DNA from: Pontibacillus litoralis JSM 072002
Lineage (GTDB): Bacteria > Bacillota > Bacilli > Bacillales > BH030062
Direction of reading: 5' to 3'
DNA: 64,000 nt
Assembly: GCF_000775615.1 (NCBI RefSeq)
Contig: NZ_AVPG01000001.1
Coordinates: 1 to 64,000 of the forward strand
The notes under the pieces were generated by a model. It ran no database searches. It worked only from the letters and a program-made list of their open reading frames with translations, and had not been told where the DNA came from. This document shows, piece after piece, positions 55,902 to 64,000 of the stretch. The translations under genes were made by a program, and so were the position numbers. Within the stretch, counting starts at the first letter, position 1; each line of letters opens with the position of its first letter.

Positions 55902-57974
55902 TTATTGCATGCTATTCTTGTCAATTTGATATTTATCTAGCTTATAATACAAATTTCGAATCGATATTCCTAGACTTTGTGCAGTCCTTGTTTTATTGAA
56001 ATGATGCGATTGATACGCTATCGTTAACACATGCTTTTCATATGCATCCATTGCTTGTTGCAAGCTCCTTCCTCCCCATTCTTCAGGGTATCGGAACTCC
56101 TTCATATCATCTGTTTTAGGATGGTTTCTTAACTCAGGAATATGTGTTAATTTTATTTCTTCTTCATTAATCGCCATGTAAATCATCGCTCTACCAATAA
56201 TATTTTCTAATTCCCGAACGTTACCAGGCCAATCGTATGCTTGTAAATAAGAAACGGCCTCTTCATCCATTCGTTTCACTTCACGCCCATATTCCATGTT
56301 CAGCTTTTGAACGATGCGATCAACTAATAACGGAATATCAGACCTTCGTTCACGTAAAGAAGGAATGAAGATCGGCAAACGATTCAATCGGTAATAAAGG
56401 TCTTCCCGAAATGTACGGTTCACAATAGCTTTTTCTAAATTAACATTGGTGGCAGCTATAACCCTAATGTTGATTGGAATTGGCTTGGTACCGCCGACAC
56501 GAATAATTTCCCTTTCTTGCAGTACTCTTAACAGCTTAGCTTGGATAGATAGAGACAATTCCCCAATCTCATCTAGAAATATACTTCCGTTGTTCGCCTC
56601 TTCGAACAAACCACGCTTTCCGCCGCGCTTCGCCCCAGAGAAAGCCCCTTCTTCATAACCGAACAACTCACTTTCTAAAATTGATTCTGCGATAGAAGCA
56701 CAATTGACACGAATAAACTTGTTATGACGGCGATCACTTTCATTATGAATAGCATGCGCAAACAACTCTTTTCCCGTTCCCGAATCTCCTCTTAACAAAA
56801 CGTTTGCTGGTGTTTTGGCACATACTTTCGCTTGTTCAAGGGCAATCACCATCTCTGTCGAATCGCCGATAATATCATTAAATGTATATTTCGCCTCTAA
56901 ACTTCGGATAATCTGTCTCGCCTTCTTCAATTCGCTCGTTAACGATTGAATTTCTGATACGTCATGGAGAATACCCACACTCCCTTTTAAATGGCCGTCT
57001 ACGATGACGGGGGCAACGTTAACAAGCACTTCTTTGTTCGAAGGTCCTACACTTAAACGAACACCTCGAACCGGTCGCCGAGTTTTCAAGACACGCATAT
57101 GCATGCTTTCTCCTTGAGAAATATCAACAGTTGCAGGTTTACCGACTATATCTTCTTCTTTTAAACCAGTAATTCTCGTGTATGCTGGGTTAATCATGAT
57201 TCCCATGCCATGCTCATCTACAACTGATATTGCTTCTTCGGACGATTGAATAATGGCTTCAAGCATCGTCTTTAACTCTTTTAAATCTGTGTTCTCTTCT
57301 GCTAAATGAACGACTTCAGTAATATCTTTAAAAACAGCAAAAGCACCCATCAATTCTCCACTTGTACCAATTAAAGGAATTCTTGTAGTGACAATTTTCC
57401 TACCATTTTTCAAGACTAGTTTCTGGTTTACTTCTTTACGGCGCACTTTGAGAATGTGTGGTAACTTAGTTGACGGTATTAACTCGTGTATACTTGTATA
57501 CGTAACGTCTTCCCTTTTCACATCTAAGATACGCATGGCACTACGATTAATAAAGCTAATTTTCTCCTCTTTATCAATAACAATCATGCCGTCATGTATA
57601 GAATCTAATAACAGTTCTTGATTTTTTGATTGTGCTTGTATTTCTTGTAGCAACTCTGTTTTTTCTTCGAGCAATTCAGCAGTAATATAGGCTACGGTTC
57701 CTGGTACAACAACCGTCTGATGATTGCTTTCCGCCATTAATTGTTCAAATAGACGCTCATCACCTGTAGCTTCCATGACAATATCAATATCTTGATGAAT
57801 CCACTCCTTCCAGTCAAATCCTGTTGGAATGTTGTGTTGTTTGGCAAGTTGTACACCTGGTGCATTCTCTTTTAAATCGACTAGTGCAACAATATCCATT
57901 CGATCTGTTGCCCTTAGTAGCGTTAATAATGCTGTGCCACCTTTGCCTCCCCCAACTATAAGCACTCGTTTCAT
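55902..57974 (-). CDS. bkdR: Sigma-54 dependent activator of the bkd operon
   Basis: The 690-residue enhancer-binding protein starts with a Rossmann-like fold (GGGKGGTALLTLL, 8-20), then has PAS domains (about 118-225 and 235-345). The central AAA+ domain (about 365-600) has Walker A GDSGTGKE (396-403), GAFSGA (443-448, a variant of GAFTGA that contacts sigma-54) and Walker B GSIFLDE (463-469). A Fis-type helix-turn-helix ends the protein (RTAQSLGISIRNLYYKL). It should activate ptb-bkdB through the promoter at 55816-55833. AAGGTGAGG precedes the ATG. The N-terminal domain suggests sensing of a nucleotide or metabolite. Confidence 0.95.
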   Translation of the reverse strand: MKRVLIVGGGKGGTALLTLLRATDRMDIVALVDLKENAPGVQLAKQHNIPTGFDWKEWIHQDIDIVMEATGDERLFEQLMAESNHQTVVVPGTVAYITAELLEEKTELLQEIQAQSKNQELLLDSIHDGMIVIDKEEKISFINRSAMRILDVKREDVTYTSIHELIPSTKLPHILKVRRKEVNQKLVLKNGRKIVTTRIPLIGTSGELMGAFAVFKDITEVVHLAEENTDLKELKTMLEAIIQSSEEAISVVDEHGMGIMINPAYTRITGLKEEDIVGKPATVDISQGESMHMRVLKTRRPVRGVRLSVGPSNKEVLVNVAPVIVDGHLKGSVGILHDVSEIQSLTSELKKARQIIRSLEAKYTFNDIIGDSTEMVIALEQAKVCAKTPANVLLRGDSGTGKELFAHAIHNESDRRHNKFIRVNCASIAESILESELFGYEEGAFSGAKRGGKRGLFEEANNGSIFLDEIGELSLSIQAKLLRVLQEREIIRVGGTKPIPINIRVIAATNVNLEKAIVNRTFREDLYYRLNRLPIFIPSLRERRSDIPLLVDRIVQKLNMEYGREVKRMDEEAVSYLQAYDWPGNVRELENIIGRAMIYMAINEEEIKLTHIPELRNHPKTDDMKEFRYPEEWGGRSLQQAMDAYEKHVLTIAYQSHHFNKTRTAQSLGISIRNLYYKLDKYQIDKNSMQ

Positions 57975-58110
57975 TTACATCCTCACCTTGCAAGTATTTG
58001 CACGTTTTCACTATAAAACAACCTGCATGAATTAGCAAGTAATGGTCGCTTTGCGCTTTTTGTTTCATTTGCTATACTACAGAGGGAAGATTGCAAAGGA
58101 GAGAGGAACG

Positions 58111-58341
58111 ATGTCACGATTAATTGCAGTCATTATTTTATTCATTCCAGGTGCCCTATCGGTATTAGGAATTAAAATGATGCGAGACACTTTGTTCATG
58201 ATTGAATACCCATTCTTTATTGGACTTTGGCTTCAATTTTTAGTTGGGTTATTATTTTTCTTATTAGGTTTATTTTTCATCGGTGGATTCATTTTGTATA
58301 GAGATAAAAAGCGAGGCAAAACACAAGAACGTTTTAAATAA
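58111..58341 (+). CDS. yqzF: DUF2627 family membrane protein (YqzF)
   Basis: The 76-residue product starts at 58111 (AAAGGAGAGAGG upstream); a longer frame from 58042 has no site. Two transmembrane helices (about 4-24 and 36-63) are followed by a basic tail (RDKKRGKTQERFK). It matches DUF2627/YqzF, which is divergent from bkdR in B. subtilis too. The function is unknown. Confidence 0.85.
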   Translation: MSRLIAVIILFIPGALSVLGIKMMRDTLFMIEYPFFIGLWLQFLVGLLFFLLGLFFIGGFILYRDKKRGKTQERFK

Positions 58342-58347
58342 GAGGGC

Positions 58348-58390
58348 AATAGGGCGTCATTAAGGTAACGTCCTATTTGTTTTTTTCATT
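58348..58390 (+). terminator. Terminator of yqzF
   Basis: AATAGG-CGT pairs with ACG-CCTATT and is followed by TTGTTTTTTTC. Confidence 0.8.
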
Positions 58391-58445
58391 TCTTGTTTTG
58401 ATATACTGAGTGTACACACGATAAGTAAAAAAAGGAGGCACTATC

Positions 58446-60359
58446 TTGGAGAAATATATCGATATGTTTAAACATCAGCATCCCTTTAATATGTTAACCA
58501 CTCAACAATTAGAACAACTATTTACCGGTGCTTCTCTAAAAGTATTTGAGACGAACGAATTTCTCTTTCATGAGGATGAAGAGGAAGATGATATTAATAT
58601 CCATTTTGTCTTAACAGGACTTGCGAAAAACATAATGCACAAATCCAATGGAAAGCAAATTTCCGTACGATTTTATTACCCTGGAGATATTGTTGGCATT
58701 ATGATTATTTTAACGAGTGGGGAAATGAAATTCTCCGTTCAGGCAATTGAAGAAACGAAAGCGCTTCGTTTTCAAAAAGAACAATTCATGGCTATTATGT
58801 CTGAAAACCAAGCGTTCTCAAAAATTGTTATGGATGGCATTAGCAATTTAATGAAGAGCCTTTACCATGAAGTAAAGTATAAAGCAAAAGATGGAGAAGA
58901 TGACTTCCATGACCGGAAACTGTTTAAACAACGGGTTGATAACTACGTGGAACTTCCTTATTTTATCTCTCCAACTGCGACGTTAACAGAAGCCGTTTAT
59001 AAAATGCAGCAATATAAATTAGGTGGCTTGATTGTTAGCACAGATGACCTTGAATTAATTGGTGTGCTTAATTATCAAGATATTTTTAAAGCATATGTAA
59101 ACCATGATTTTGATAGTTTAGTCGATGATTACGTGAAAGAGGAACCATATACCGTTACGGATCGTGACTTTATCTATAATGCCATATCATTTTTAAAGCA
59201 CAACCCGGCTAGTATTATTCCCGTTATGAACAAAACAAAGGTCGTCGGACAGCTTCGCCAAACATCTCTTCTTACCATTGAAGATTCCATATACTTTGAT
59301 TTAAGATATCGCATTCAAAAGGCAAACTCCATCGAAGAAGTAAAACAGTTAGCCCCAAAGTACAACAGATCATTCCAACACTTCGTAGCTCAGCTATTAG
59401 AAGATCAAATGTTTGCCTATGACGTATGCGAATTAATTTCTAGCTATAATGATGAAATTCACCATCACATCATCCAGTTAGCTGAAGATGATATGATTCA
59501 AGAAGGATACGGAACACCTCCAATTAATTACTGCTTCATCGTCATGGGAAGCGAAGGCCGGAAAGAACAAGCCTTTAGTACAGACCAAGATAACGGAATC
59601 ATTATTGCGGATTACAGTCATTTACACAACAAAGATCAAATTGATAGCTACTTTAAACAATTTACGCACAAGATTAATACCAAACTTCAGTATTGCGGAT
59701 ATCCTTTATGTACAGGCGGAATTATGGCTAAAGAGGACAAATGGAGAAATTCTTTACAAGCGTGGCGTATCTCCATCGATACATGGTTAGAAAAATTAGA
59801 TGCCCAAGAAATACGAGACTTCACAATTTTCATGGATTTCCGGCCGATTGTAGGGGATTTTTCTTTAGCGTACGAATTAAGAGATTTTGTAACAAAACGC
59901 ATGCAACGCTCCCTCAATTTGCAACAATTACTAATGAAAGACACTTTACGTTTCCGAGTTCCTATTCAACCCTTTGGTAGAATTATCGGAACAGGTCCTT
60001 CGCGATCGCTAGATTTTAAAAAAGCAGCCATTATGCAAATCATTAATGCCTTGCGTATTTACGCGGTGAAATATGGGGTAGAAGAAGTGAATAGTATGAA
60101 ACGATTAGAAAAATTAGAACAAAATGAACGCTTTCACCCTCGCGACGCAGAAAATGCACGATTAGCCTTGCATCGATTATTGAAGTTTCGGCTTGAACAA
60201 AACTTACATCAACTTCAAAATGGCAAACCTTTATCGAATGAAATTATGCTTACTCAATTAAGTAGAGGTGAACGAAAACTCCTAAAAGAAGCGCTCCATG
60301 TTGCAAAACGGCTACAACAAGTGTTAGAGATAAGCTATAACAGAAATCGGGTGGTTTAA
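58446..60359 (+). CDS. cNMP-binding, CBS-pair and DUF294 nucleotidyltransferase protein
   Basis: This 637-residue cytoplasmic multidomain protein has a cyclic-nucleotide-binding fold (about 10-140, FYYPGDIVGIMIILTSGE), a CBS pair (about 165-285), and a DUF294 putative nucleotidyltransferase domain. The latter carries the motif GSEGRKEQAFSTDQDNG (368-384), with the GS and DxD catalytic pattern, and then the helical DUF294-C region (about 480-630). This resembles GlnD-type uridylyltransferases plus regulatory modules, so it may modify a protein in response to nucleotides. Target unknown. The start is TTG (AAGGAGG seven bases upstream). It overlaps the exonuclease gene start at its stop (TAAATG). 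Confidence 0.88.
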   Translation: MEKYIDMFKHQHPFNMLTTQQLEQLFTGASLKVFETNEFLFHEDEEEDDINIHFVLTGLAKNIMHKSNGKQISVRFYYPGDIVGIMIILTSGEMKFSVQAIEETKALRFQKEQFMAIMSENQAFSKIVMDGISNLMKSLYHEVKYKAKDGEDDFHDRKLFKQRVDNYVELPYFISPTATLTEAVYKMQQYKLGGLIVSTDDLELIGVLNYQDIFKAYVNHDFDSLVDDYVKEEPYTVTDRDFIYNAISFLKHNPASIIPVMNKTKVVGQLRQTSLLTIEDSIYFDLRYRIQKANSIEEVKQLAPKYNRSFQHFVAQLLEDQMFAYDVCELISSYNDEIHHHIIQLAEDDMIQEGYGTPPINYCFIVMGSEGRKEQAFSTDQDNGIIIADYSHLHNKDQIDSYFKQFTHKINTKLQYCGYPLCTGGIMAKEDKWRNSLQAWRISIDTWLEKLDAQEIRDFTIFMDFRPIVGDFSLAYELRDFVTKRMQRSLNLQQLLMKDTLRFRVPIQPFGRIIGTGPSRSLDFKKAAIMQIINALRIYAVKYGVEEVNSMKRLEKLEQNERFHPRDAENARLALHRLLKFRLEQNLHQLQNGKPLSNEIMLTQLSRGERKLLKEALHVAKRLQQVLEISYNRNRVV

Positions 60360-61094
60360 ATGCTTCCTATTGATATTGAATTGTTACGCTATTGGTTATT
60401 CGAAAAACATATATACGCTTATAAATTACGCTCATTTAAACAAACCGACGCCTACCGAAAAGGCAAGGAAACCTTAAATGCCTTTCATCGAAATCCTAAT
60501 CTGTTACTCGCTGATTTAGAAACAGCACCTTTTACAATTTTTGATTTAGAAACAACCGGATTGCTCCCACAAATAGGTCATGAAATCATTTCCATTGGTG
60601 CTGTTCGTATTGTCGGGACAAAGCATATTTCTTATAAACGTTTCCATCAAATCATTAAACCCATTCGTCCTGTGTTAAATCGAACTTTACAATTAACCGG
60701 AATTACACGCGAGGAAATAAACGATGGCATGACATTTTGTGATGCGTACCAACAATTTTTAGAGTTTAGTCAAGATTCCATTTTAGTTGCTTATCCAGCC
60801 GCATTTGATATAGGTTTTATTGAAACATTACTAAAACGATGGCACTTACCGAATAGGACACCATATTATATTGATGCACAAGCACTCGTAAAAAAGCTAT
60901 ACCCTAAGCATAAGTCACAATTAGATACGATGATTGCTGAGTTAGGAGTTACTCCATTGGAACGGCACCACGCCTTAAATGACGCCATTATGACTGCTGA
61001 ATTATTCCAAACGTTATTACATGATTGCTTACATCGTGATATTCGGAATGTCCATCAATTACTTCATTACACTTTATCACAGCAAAGAAGCTGA
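60360..61094 (+). CDS. DEDDh 3'-5' exonuclease (DnaQ-like)
   Basis: The 244-residue protein has an N-terminal helical segment (about 1-55) and an RNase T/DnaQ fold with all catalytic residues: FDLETTG (Asp62, Glu64), AAFDIGF (Asp150), and HHALNDA (His203/204, Asp208). It resembles the proofreading epsilon fold but has no obvious clamp-binding motif, and its N-terminal extension is not part of DnaQ. The start abuts the upstream stop, so it is translationally coupled to the cNMP/CBS/nucleotidyltransferase gene. As I recall, the same pair of domains is adjacent in Pseudomonas and other proteobacteria, which suggests a conserved functional partnership. Confidence 0.88.
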   Translation: MLPIDIELLRYWLFEKHIYAYKLRSFKQTDAYRKGKETLNAFHRNPNLLLADLETAPFTIFDLETTGLLPQIGHEIISIGAVRIVGTKHISYKRFHQIIKPIRPVLNRTLQLTGITREEINDGMTFCDAYQQFLEFSQDSILVAYPAAFDIGFIETLLKRWHLPNRTPYYIDAQALVKKLYPKHKSQLDTMIAELGVTPLERHHALNDAIMTAELFQTLLHDCLHRDIRNVHQLLHYTLSQQRS

Positions 61095-61125
61095 AGCGAG
61101 TCTATTTCGCCCGTTCAGCTTCTTT
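61084..61125. terminator. Shared hairpin at the ends of the exonuclease and aspartokinase genes
   Basis: AAAGAAGCTGAA (61084-61095) pairs with TTCAGCTTCTTT (61114-61125). The stem includes the last codons of both convergent genes. Confidence 0.75.
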
Positions 61126-62478
61126 TGATACTTGAACAAAAAAAGTTTCATATAGAGATTGGACAGCTCTACTTAATCCTTCTTTTTTCACACCGTACAT
61201 CATGGATACTTCTGAAGAACCTTGATTAATCATTTCAATATTGACGCGAGCACGTTCAAAGGATGCCGATGCTTTGCTCGTTACTCCAATGGTACTATTC
61301 ATCCCTTCCCCAACAATCATTATCATCGCTAAATCTCGTTCAACGGAAACAGTATCCACTTTCAGTTCATGTTGAATCCGCTTCAGCACAAGTTCTTCTT
61401 TATGAGGGGGTAATTGCTCTTCCCGCACAATAACAGACATATCATCAATTCCTGAAGGAGCATGTTCAAATGATATACCCTCTTCTTCTAAAATTTGCAG
61501 CAAGTGACGCCCAAAACCGATTTCTCTATTCATTAAATATTTGCTAACATAAATACTTAAAAAACCATCATCACTAGCAATCCCTACAACTGGTCCATTT
61601 GTTAAATTGCGCTCAGCTGAAATCATTGTTCCAGGTTTCTCAGGCCGATTCGTGTTCTTAATACAAACAGGTATTTTTGCCTGAAAAGCTGGATTCAATG
61701 CTTCATCGTGAAAAACCGAAAATCCAGCATAAGACAATTCTCGCATTTCTTTATACGTTAACGCATGAATTTCTTTCGGATTGCTTACAATCATTGGATT
61801 CACACAGTAAACAGAATCCACATCAGTGAAATTCTCATATAAATCTGCCTTAACCCCTGCTGCTACAATCGCCCCTGTAATATCAGAACCACCTCTTGGA
61901 AGCGCCATTAACTGATCTTTCTTCGTATAACCGAAAAATCCAGGGATAACCACGATTTCTTCTCGATTTCGCAACTCATATAATTGCGCGTAACTTTCTT
62001 CTAACACTCTCGCCTGTCCTGGTTCATCACTTACCATAATTCCTGCTTCTTTCGGATTAACATAAGCCGCTTTATGGCCTATATCGTTTAAGTATAAACT
62101 TAAAATTTGCGCTAATGTATCTTCCCCTACTGCTTTTAAAGCATCCATGCGATACGCGTCATCGGACTCTCCTCGAACAATTGATACAATATGATCGCGA
62201 ACACGCTCTGTTAGTTGCGTAGATAAAGACAAACCTTCTAATATTTGTTGAAACCTTCCTATCACGGCTTGTAACGTTTCTTCAAATTCCTTATTTTCTT
62301 CCTTTTTCTTTCCTACTTCAATTAGTAAATCTGTCACTTTCCGGTCACTAGAAAAACGCTTTCCTGGTGCAGACACGACTACCAACTGACGCTCCTTATC
62401 TTGCAAAATAATGTTAGCTACTTTTTTCAATTGGGTCGCTGATGCAACGGAACTTCCTCCAAACTTTACTACTTTCAT
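61102..62478 (-). CDS. Aspartate kinase (YclM-like, aspartokinase III)
   Basis: The 458-residue enzyme phosphorylates aspartate at the head of the Lys/Thr/Met/diaminopimelate pathway. It has KFGGSSVAS at the start, LPRGGSDITGAIVAAGVKADLYENFTDVDSVYCVNP for the nucleotide and substrate site, and two C-terminal ACT domains (about 310-450). The long single polypeptide without an internal beta-subunit start resembles B. subtilis YclM, the isozyme sensitive to threonine and lysine, more than LysC or DapG; the feedback type is inferred. No lysine riboswitch is seen upstream. The dapH/dapL genes at 38-40 kb use its product. Confidence 0.9.
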   Translation of the reverse strand: MKVVKFGGSSVASATQLKKVANIILQDKERQLVVVSAPGKRFSSDRKVTDLLIEVGKKKEENKEFEETLQAVIGRFQQILEGLSLSTQLTERVRDHIVSIVRGESDDAYRMDALKAVGEDTLAQILSLYLNDIGHKAAYVNPKEAGIMVSDEPGQARVLEESYAQLYELRNREEIVVIPGFFGYTKKDQLMALPRGGSDITGAIVAAGVKADLYENFTDVDSVYCVNPMIVSNPKEIHALTYKEMRELSYAGFSVFHDEALNPAFQAKIPVCIKNTNRPEKPGTMISAERNLTNGPVVGIASDDGFLSIYVSKYLMNREIGFGRHLLQILEEEGISFEHAPSGIDDMSVIVREEQLPPHKEELVLKRIQHELKVDTVSVERDLAMIMIVGEGMNSTIGVTSKASASFERARVNIEMINQGSSEVSMMYGVKKEGLSRAVQSLYETFFVQVSKEAERAK

Positions 62479-62592
62479 ATTCCAACACCACTTTTCTTAC
62501 TTTTCATATAATTCATAATGTTATCATGAAAGTGTGCTTTCGATAAGTATTTTTTTATTTTTCTTTCAATAAATTTTTAACCAATTAAAAAA

Positions 62593-62614
62593 TCTCCGTT
62601 TGTTTTAACGGAGA
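62593..62614 (-). terminator. Terminator of spo0A
   Basis: TCTCCGTT pairs with AACGGAGA around TGTTTT, followed by TTTTTAATT on the minus strand. Confidence 0.88.
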
Positions 62615-62631
62615 CTTCTGTAAATATATAT

Positions 62632-63414
62632 TTATGAAACCATATGCTCTAACCGAAGTTTATCTGCCACCATTGCGATGAACTCACTGTTCGTGGGCTT
62701 TGCTTTAGTCATGGAGACAGTGTAGCCAAACATGGACGAAATGGAATCAATGTTCCCTCGACTCCATGCGACCTCAATTGCATGACGTATCGCCCGCTCT
62801 ACTCTTGAGGCGGTTGTATTGTATTTCTTCGCTATGTCTGGATATAACACTTTAGTAATAGACCCAAGCAAATCGATGTCATTGTAAACCATTGAAATAG
62901 CTTCCCGCAAATACATATAGCCTTTAATATGAGCTGGAACGCCAATTTCATGAATAATACTCGTAATGTTAGCGTCTAAATTCGGCTTTTTGTCTTTACG
63001 ATCTTTCGCAGAACGCACTCTCTGATCCAAATTTGAATCCATGCCGTTTACTTGCCGGATATGATCTCGTAAATTCTCTAAATCAAATGGCTTTAATATG
63101 AAATAGGATGCCCCTAAATCTACCGCTTTCTTCGTTACTTCCTCTTGTCCGAAAGCGGTTAACATGATGACATTTGGTAACGATTCCTTCTCTAGATCTT
63201 TCATGCGGCTAAGTACAGCAATTCCATCTACGTGTGGCATAATAATATCTAACACAAGTACATCTGGATCTAATTCTTCCAACATTGTTAAACAATCTTG
63301 ACCATTATATACGGAGCCAATCACTTCAATATCAGATTGTTCGTCAAAATATTCCTCTAACATGGATACTAATTCACGGTTATCATCCGCTAAACAAACT
63401 TTAATCTTTTCCAC
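62632..63414 (-). CDS. spo0A: Master sporulation response regulator Spo0A
   Basis: The 260-residue regulator has a receiver domain (1-125) with acidic pocket Asp10/Asp11, phosphoacceptor Asp56 ([10 protein letters not shown]) and Lys in ILKPFDL. A linker follows, then the effector domain (about 150-260) with the recognition region [19 protein letters not shown] and the conserved SMFGYT loop. It accepts phosphate through the phosphorelay and switches on sporulation genes. The start is GTG with GAGGAGG seven bases ahead. It lies downstream of spoIVB, as in all Bacillus. Confidence 0.98.
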   Translation of the reverse strand: MEKIKVCLADDNRELVSMLEEYFDEQSDIEVIGSVYNGQDCLTMLEELDPDVLVLDIIMPHVDGIAVLSRMKDLEKESLPNVIMLTAFGQEEVTKKAVDLGASYFILKPFDLENLRDHIRQVNGMDSNLDQRVRSAKDRKDKKPNLDANITSIIHEIGVPAHIKGYMYLREAISMVYNDIDLLGSITKVLYPDIAKKYNTTASRVERAIRHAIEVAWSRGNIDSISSMFGYTVSMTKAKPTNSEFIAMVADKLRLEHMVS

Positions 63415-63466
63415 AAAACGTCCTCCTCATTAATTTCGATTTTCTCCCCTATCCTTCCACAATAAA

Positions 63467-63495
63467 CAGTTCTACAATTGTTCTAAAATTCCTTT
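63467..63495 (-). promoter_or_regulatory. Sigma-H promoter (Ps) of spo0A
   Basis: AAAGGAATT (63487-63495), 11-bp spacer, GTAGAACTG (63467-63475). It fits the sigma-H pattern RnAGGAwWW-N11/12-RnnGAATww with one mismatch at the -10. Confidence 0.7.
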
Positions 63496-63580
63496 AATTT
63501 TACGATTTTTATTACTTTATATTGCTTTTACTCATTAAATCGATTGATTACGATGAATTACTCCATTTTTCGTTATGTTT

Positions 63581-63587
63581 TGTCGAA
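63581..63587 (+). promoter_or_regulatory. Spo0A box
   Basis: TGTCGAA, the core Spo0A binding sequence, between the two spo0A promoters, as expected for autoregulation. Confidence 0.65.
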
Positions 63588-63613
63588 TCCGCTTTATTTC
63601 AACTAATATTTTC

Positions 63614-63641
63614 ATTATAACATGATGGATAGGTTTGACAA
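63614..63641 (-). promoter_or_regulatory. Sigma-A promoter (Pv) of spo0A
   Basis: TTGTCA (63636-63641), 16-bp spacer, TATAAT (63614-63619) on the minus strand, upstream of the sigma-H promoter. Confidence 0.65.
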
Positions 63642-63726
63642 TGAGAACAAGGTGGGAACACTTAATTATTTTTAGAATTTTCTAACTAAATAATATAGGG
63701 AACAGTTGATTACCGCTTTTCCTAAC

Positions 63727-63753
63727 AAAAAAAGACAGGTTTTTTCCTGTCCT
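63727..63753 (-). terminator. Terminator of spoIVB
   Basis: GACAGG (63734-63739) pairs with CCTGTC (63746-63751), followed by seven T on the minus strand. Confidence 0.8.
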
Positions 63754-64000
63754 AACTTGCCTTTTTTCGATTTTCTTTATAGATATTTATGCCAGCCTCG
63801 TTTAACATCCACTCAATATGGACACCATATCCTGAGGTCGGATCATTAACAAAAACATGCGTTACTGCACCGATAACTTTTCCACCTTGAATGATTGGGC
63901 TTCCACTCATTCCTTGTACGATACCTCCTGTTGCTTCTAACAATTGAGGATCGGTTATTTTCACAATCATTCCTTTAGTAGCAGGATACTTCTGTGGAAC
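63752..64000 (-). CDS. spoIVB: SpoIVB serine peptidase, C-terminal part
   Basis: This is the last 82 residues of the gene; the rest lies beyond the right edge. The frame enters as [36 protein letters not shown]. The [13 protein letters not shown] motif holds the active serine of the SpoIVB (S55) family, and [16 protein letters not shown] follows. SpoIVB is secreted from the forespore into the intermembrane space, where it triggers pro-sigma-K processing by cleaving SpoIVFA. The order spoIVB-spo0A is universal in endospore formers. The start at an internal Met would be wrong, because the frame is open to the edge. Confidence 0.95.
   Translation of the reverse strand, partial: VPQKYPATKGMIVKITDPQLLEATGGIVQGMSGSPIIQGGKVIGAVTHVFVNDPTSGYGVHIEWMLNEAGINIYKENRKKAS

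Larger units (their letters stand above)
63415..63751. other. spo0A control region
   Basis: The 337-bp gap between spo0A and spoIVB contains the spoIVB terminator, a sigma-A promoter, a Spo0A box and a sigma-H promoter, in that order along the minus strand. No ORF is present. Confidence 0.8.

Noticed and set aside
62479-62600. Possible lysine riboswitch before the aspartokinase gene
   Set aside because: The gap is only about 150 bp, half taken by the spo0A terminator side, with no L-box-like paired elements.

Overview
The window is a low-GC Firmicutes chromosome segment from an endospore-forming member of the Bacillaceae. Spo0A (nearly complete locus with its promoters), the SpoIVB C-terminus, a YhcN/YlaJ spore lipoprotein and long runs of genes in Bacillus subtilis order (yla, ykt, pdh, ykr/rnjA, yku, bkd) support this. 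Strong AGGAGG-type ribosome binding sites and frequent TTG and GTG starts also fit. Genus cannot be fixed from sequence reading alone. No prophage, CRISPR array, rRNA or tRNA was seen. The only mobile DNA is a roughly 0.2 kb deleted IS3-family remnant after typA.

Layout. (1) 0-9.4 kb: yla/ykt block: phoH (ylaK), ylaJ, a YtxH-like protein, ylaI, ylaH, ylaF, suhB-like yktC, ykzI, yktB, typA, the IS remnant, yktA and a nitronate monooxygenase-like gene. (2) 9.5-19.8 kb: speA, the dual-function small RNA SR1 with its small ORF sr1P (often missed in annotation), a polysaccharide-deacetylase lipoprotein, an aromatic-acid-exporter-like membrane protein, the pyruvate dehydrogenase operon pdhABCD and ykyA. 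(3) 20-24.7 kb: peptide deformylase, HAD phosphatase ykrA, rpoY-rnjA (RNA polymerase epsilon and RNase J1) and ktrC. (4) 24.8-31.3 kb: two terminal quinol oxidases side by side, cydAB (bd type) and qoxABCD (aa3-600), with a Rex/Fnr-like operator between them. (5) 31.5-47.6 kb: a heterodimeric ABC exporter (yfiBC-like), then the yku block: ykuV-ykuU thiol/peroxide defence, mechanosensitive channel ykuT, ykuS, dapL and dapH for lysine/peptidoglycan diaminopimelate, CBS protein ykuL, c-di-GMP-binding ykuI, a hemolysin III homologue, fadH, Tat-exported ykuE, ykyB, cheV and a DUF454 membrane protein. (6) 47.9-58.3 kb: the branched-chain amino acid degradation operon ptb-bcd-buk-lpdV-bkdAA-bkdAB-bkdB behind a clear sigma-54 promoter, its enhancer-binding activator bkdR, and yqzF. 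(7) 58.4-64 kb: a cNMP/CBS/nucleotidyltransferase protein coupled to a DEDDh exonuclease, an aspartokinase, spo0A and the 3' end of spoIVB.

How the parts fit. Central carbon flux (pdh, SR1 under probable CcpN control), respiration (cyd/qox), branched-chain acyl-CoA production for membrane lipids (bkd, lpdV, buk/ptb) and diaminopimelate supply sit together with sporulation control (spo0A). Most of the window is conserved core genome. The least explained items are the cNMP/CBS/nucleotidyltransferase-exonuclease pair, a short cationic peptide ORF upstream of rpoY, a small three-helix membrane ORF beside pdhD, a repeated element in the ykuU promoter and a possible decayed coding stretch at 47.6-47.8 kb. 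I did not find a convincing wholly new multi-gene system.
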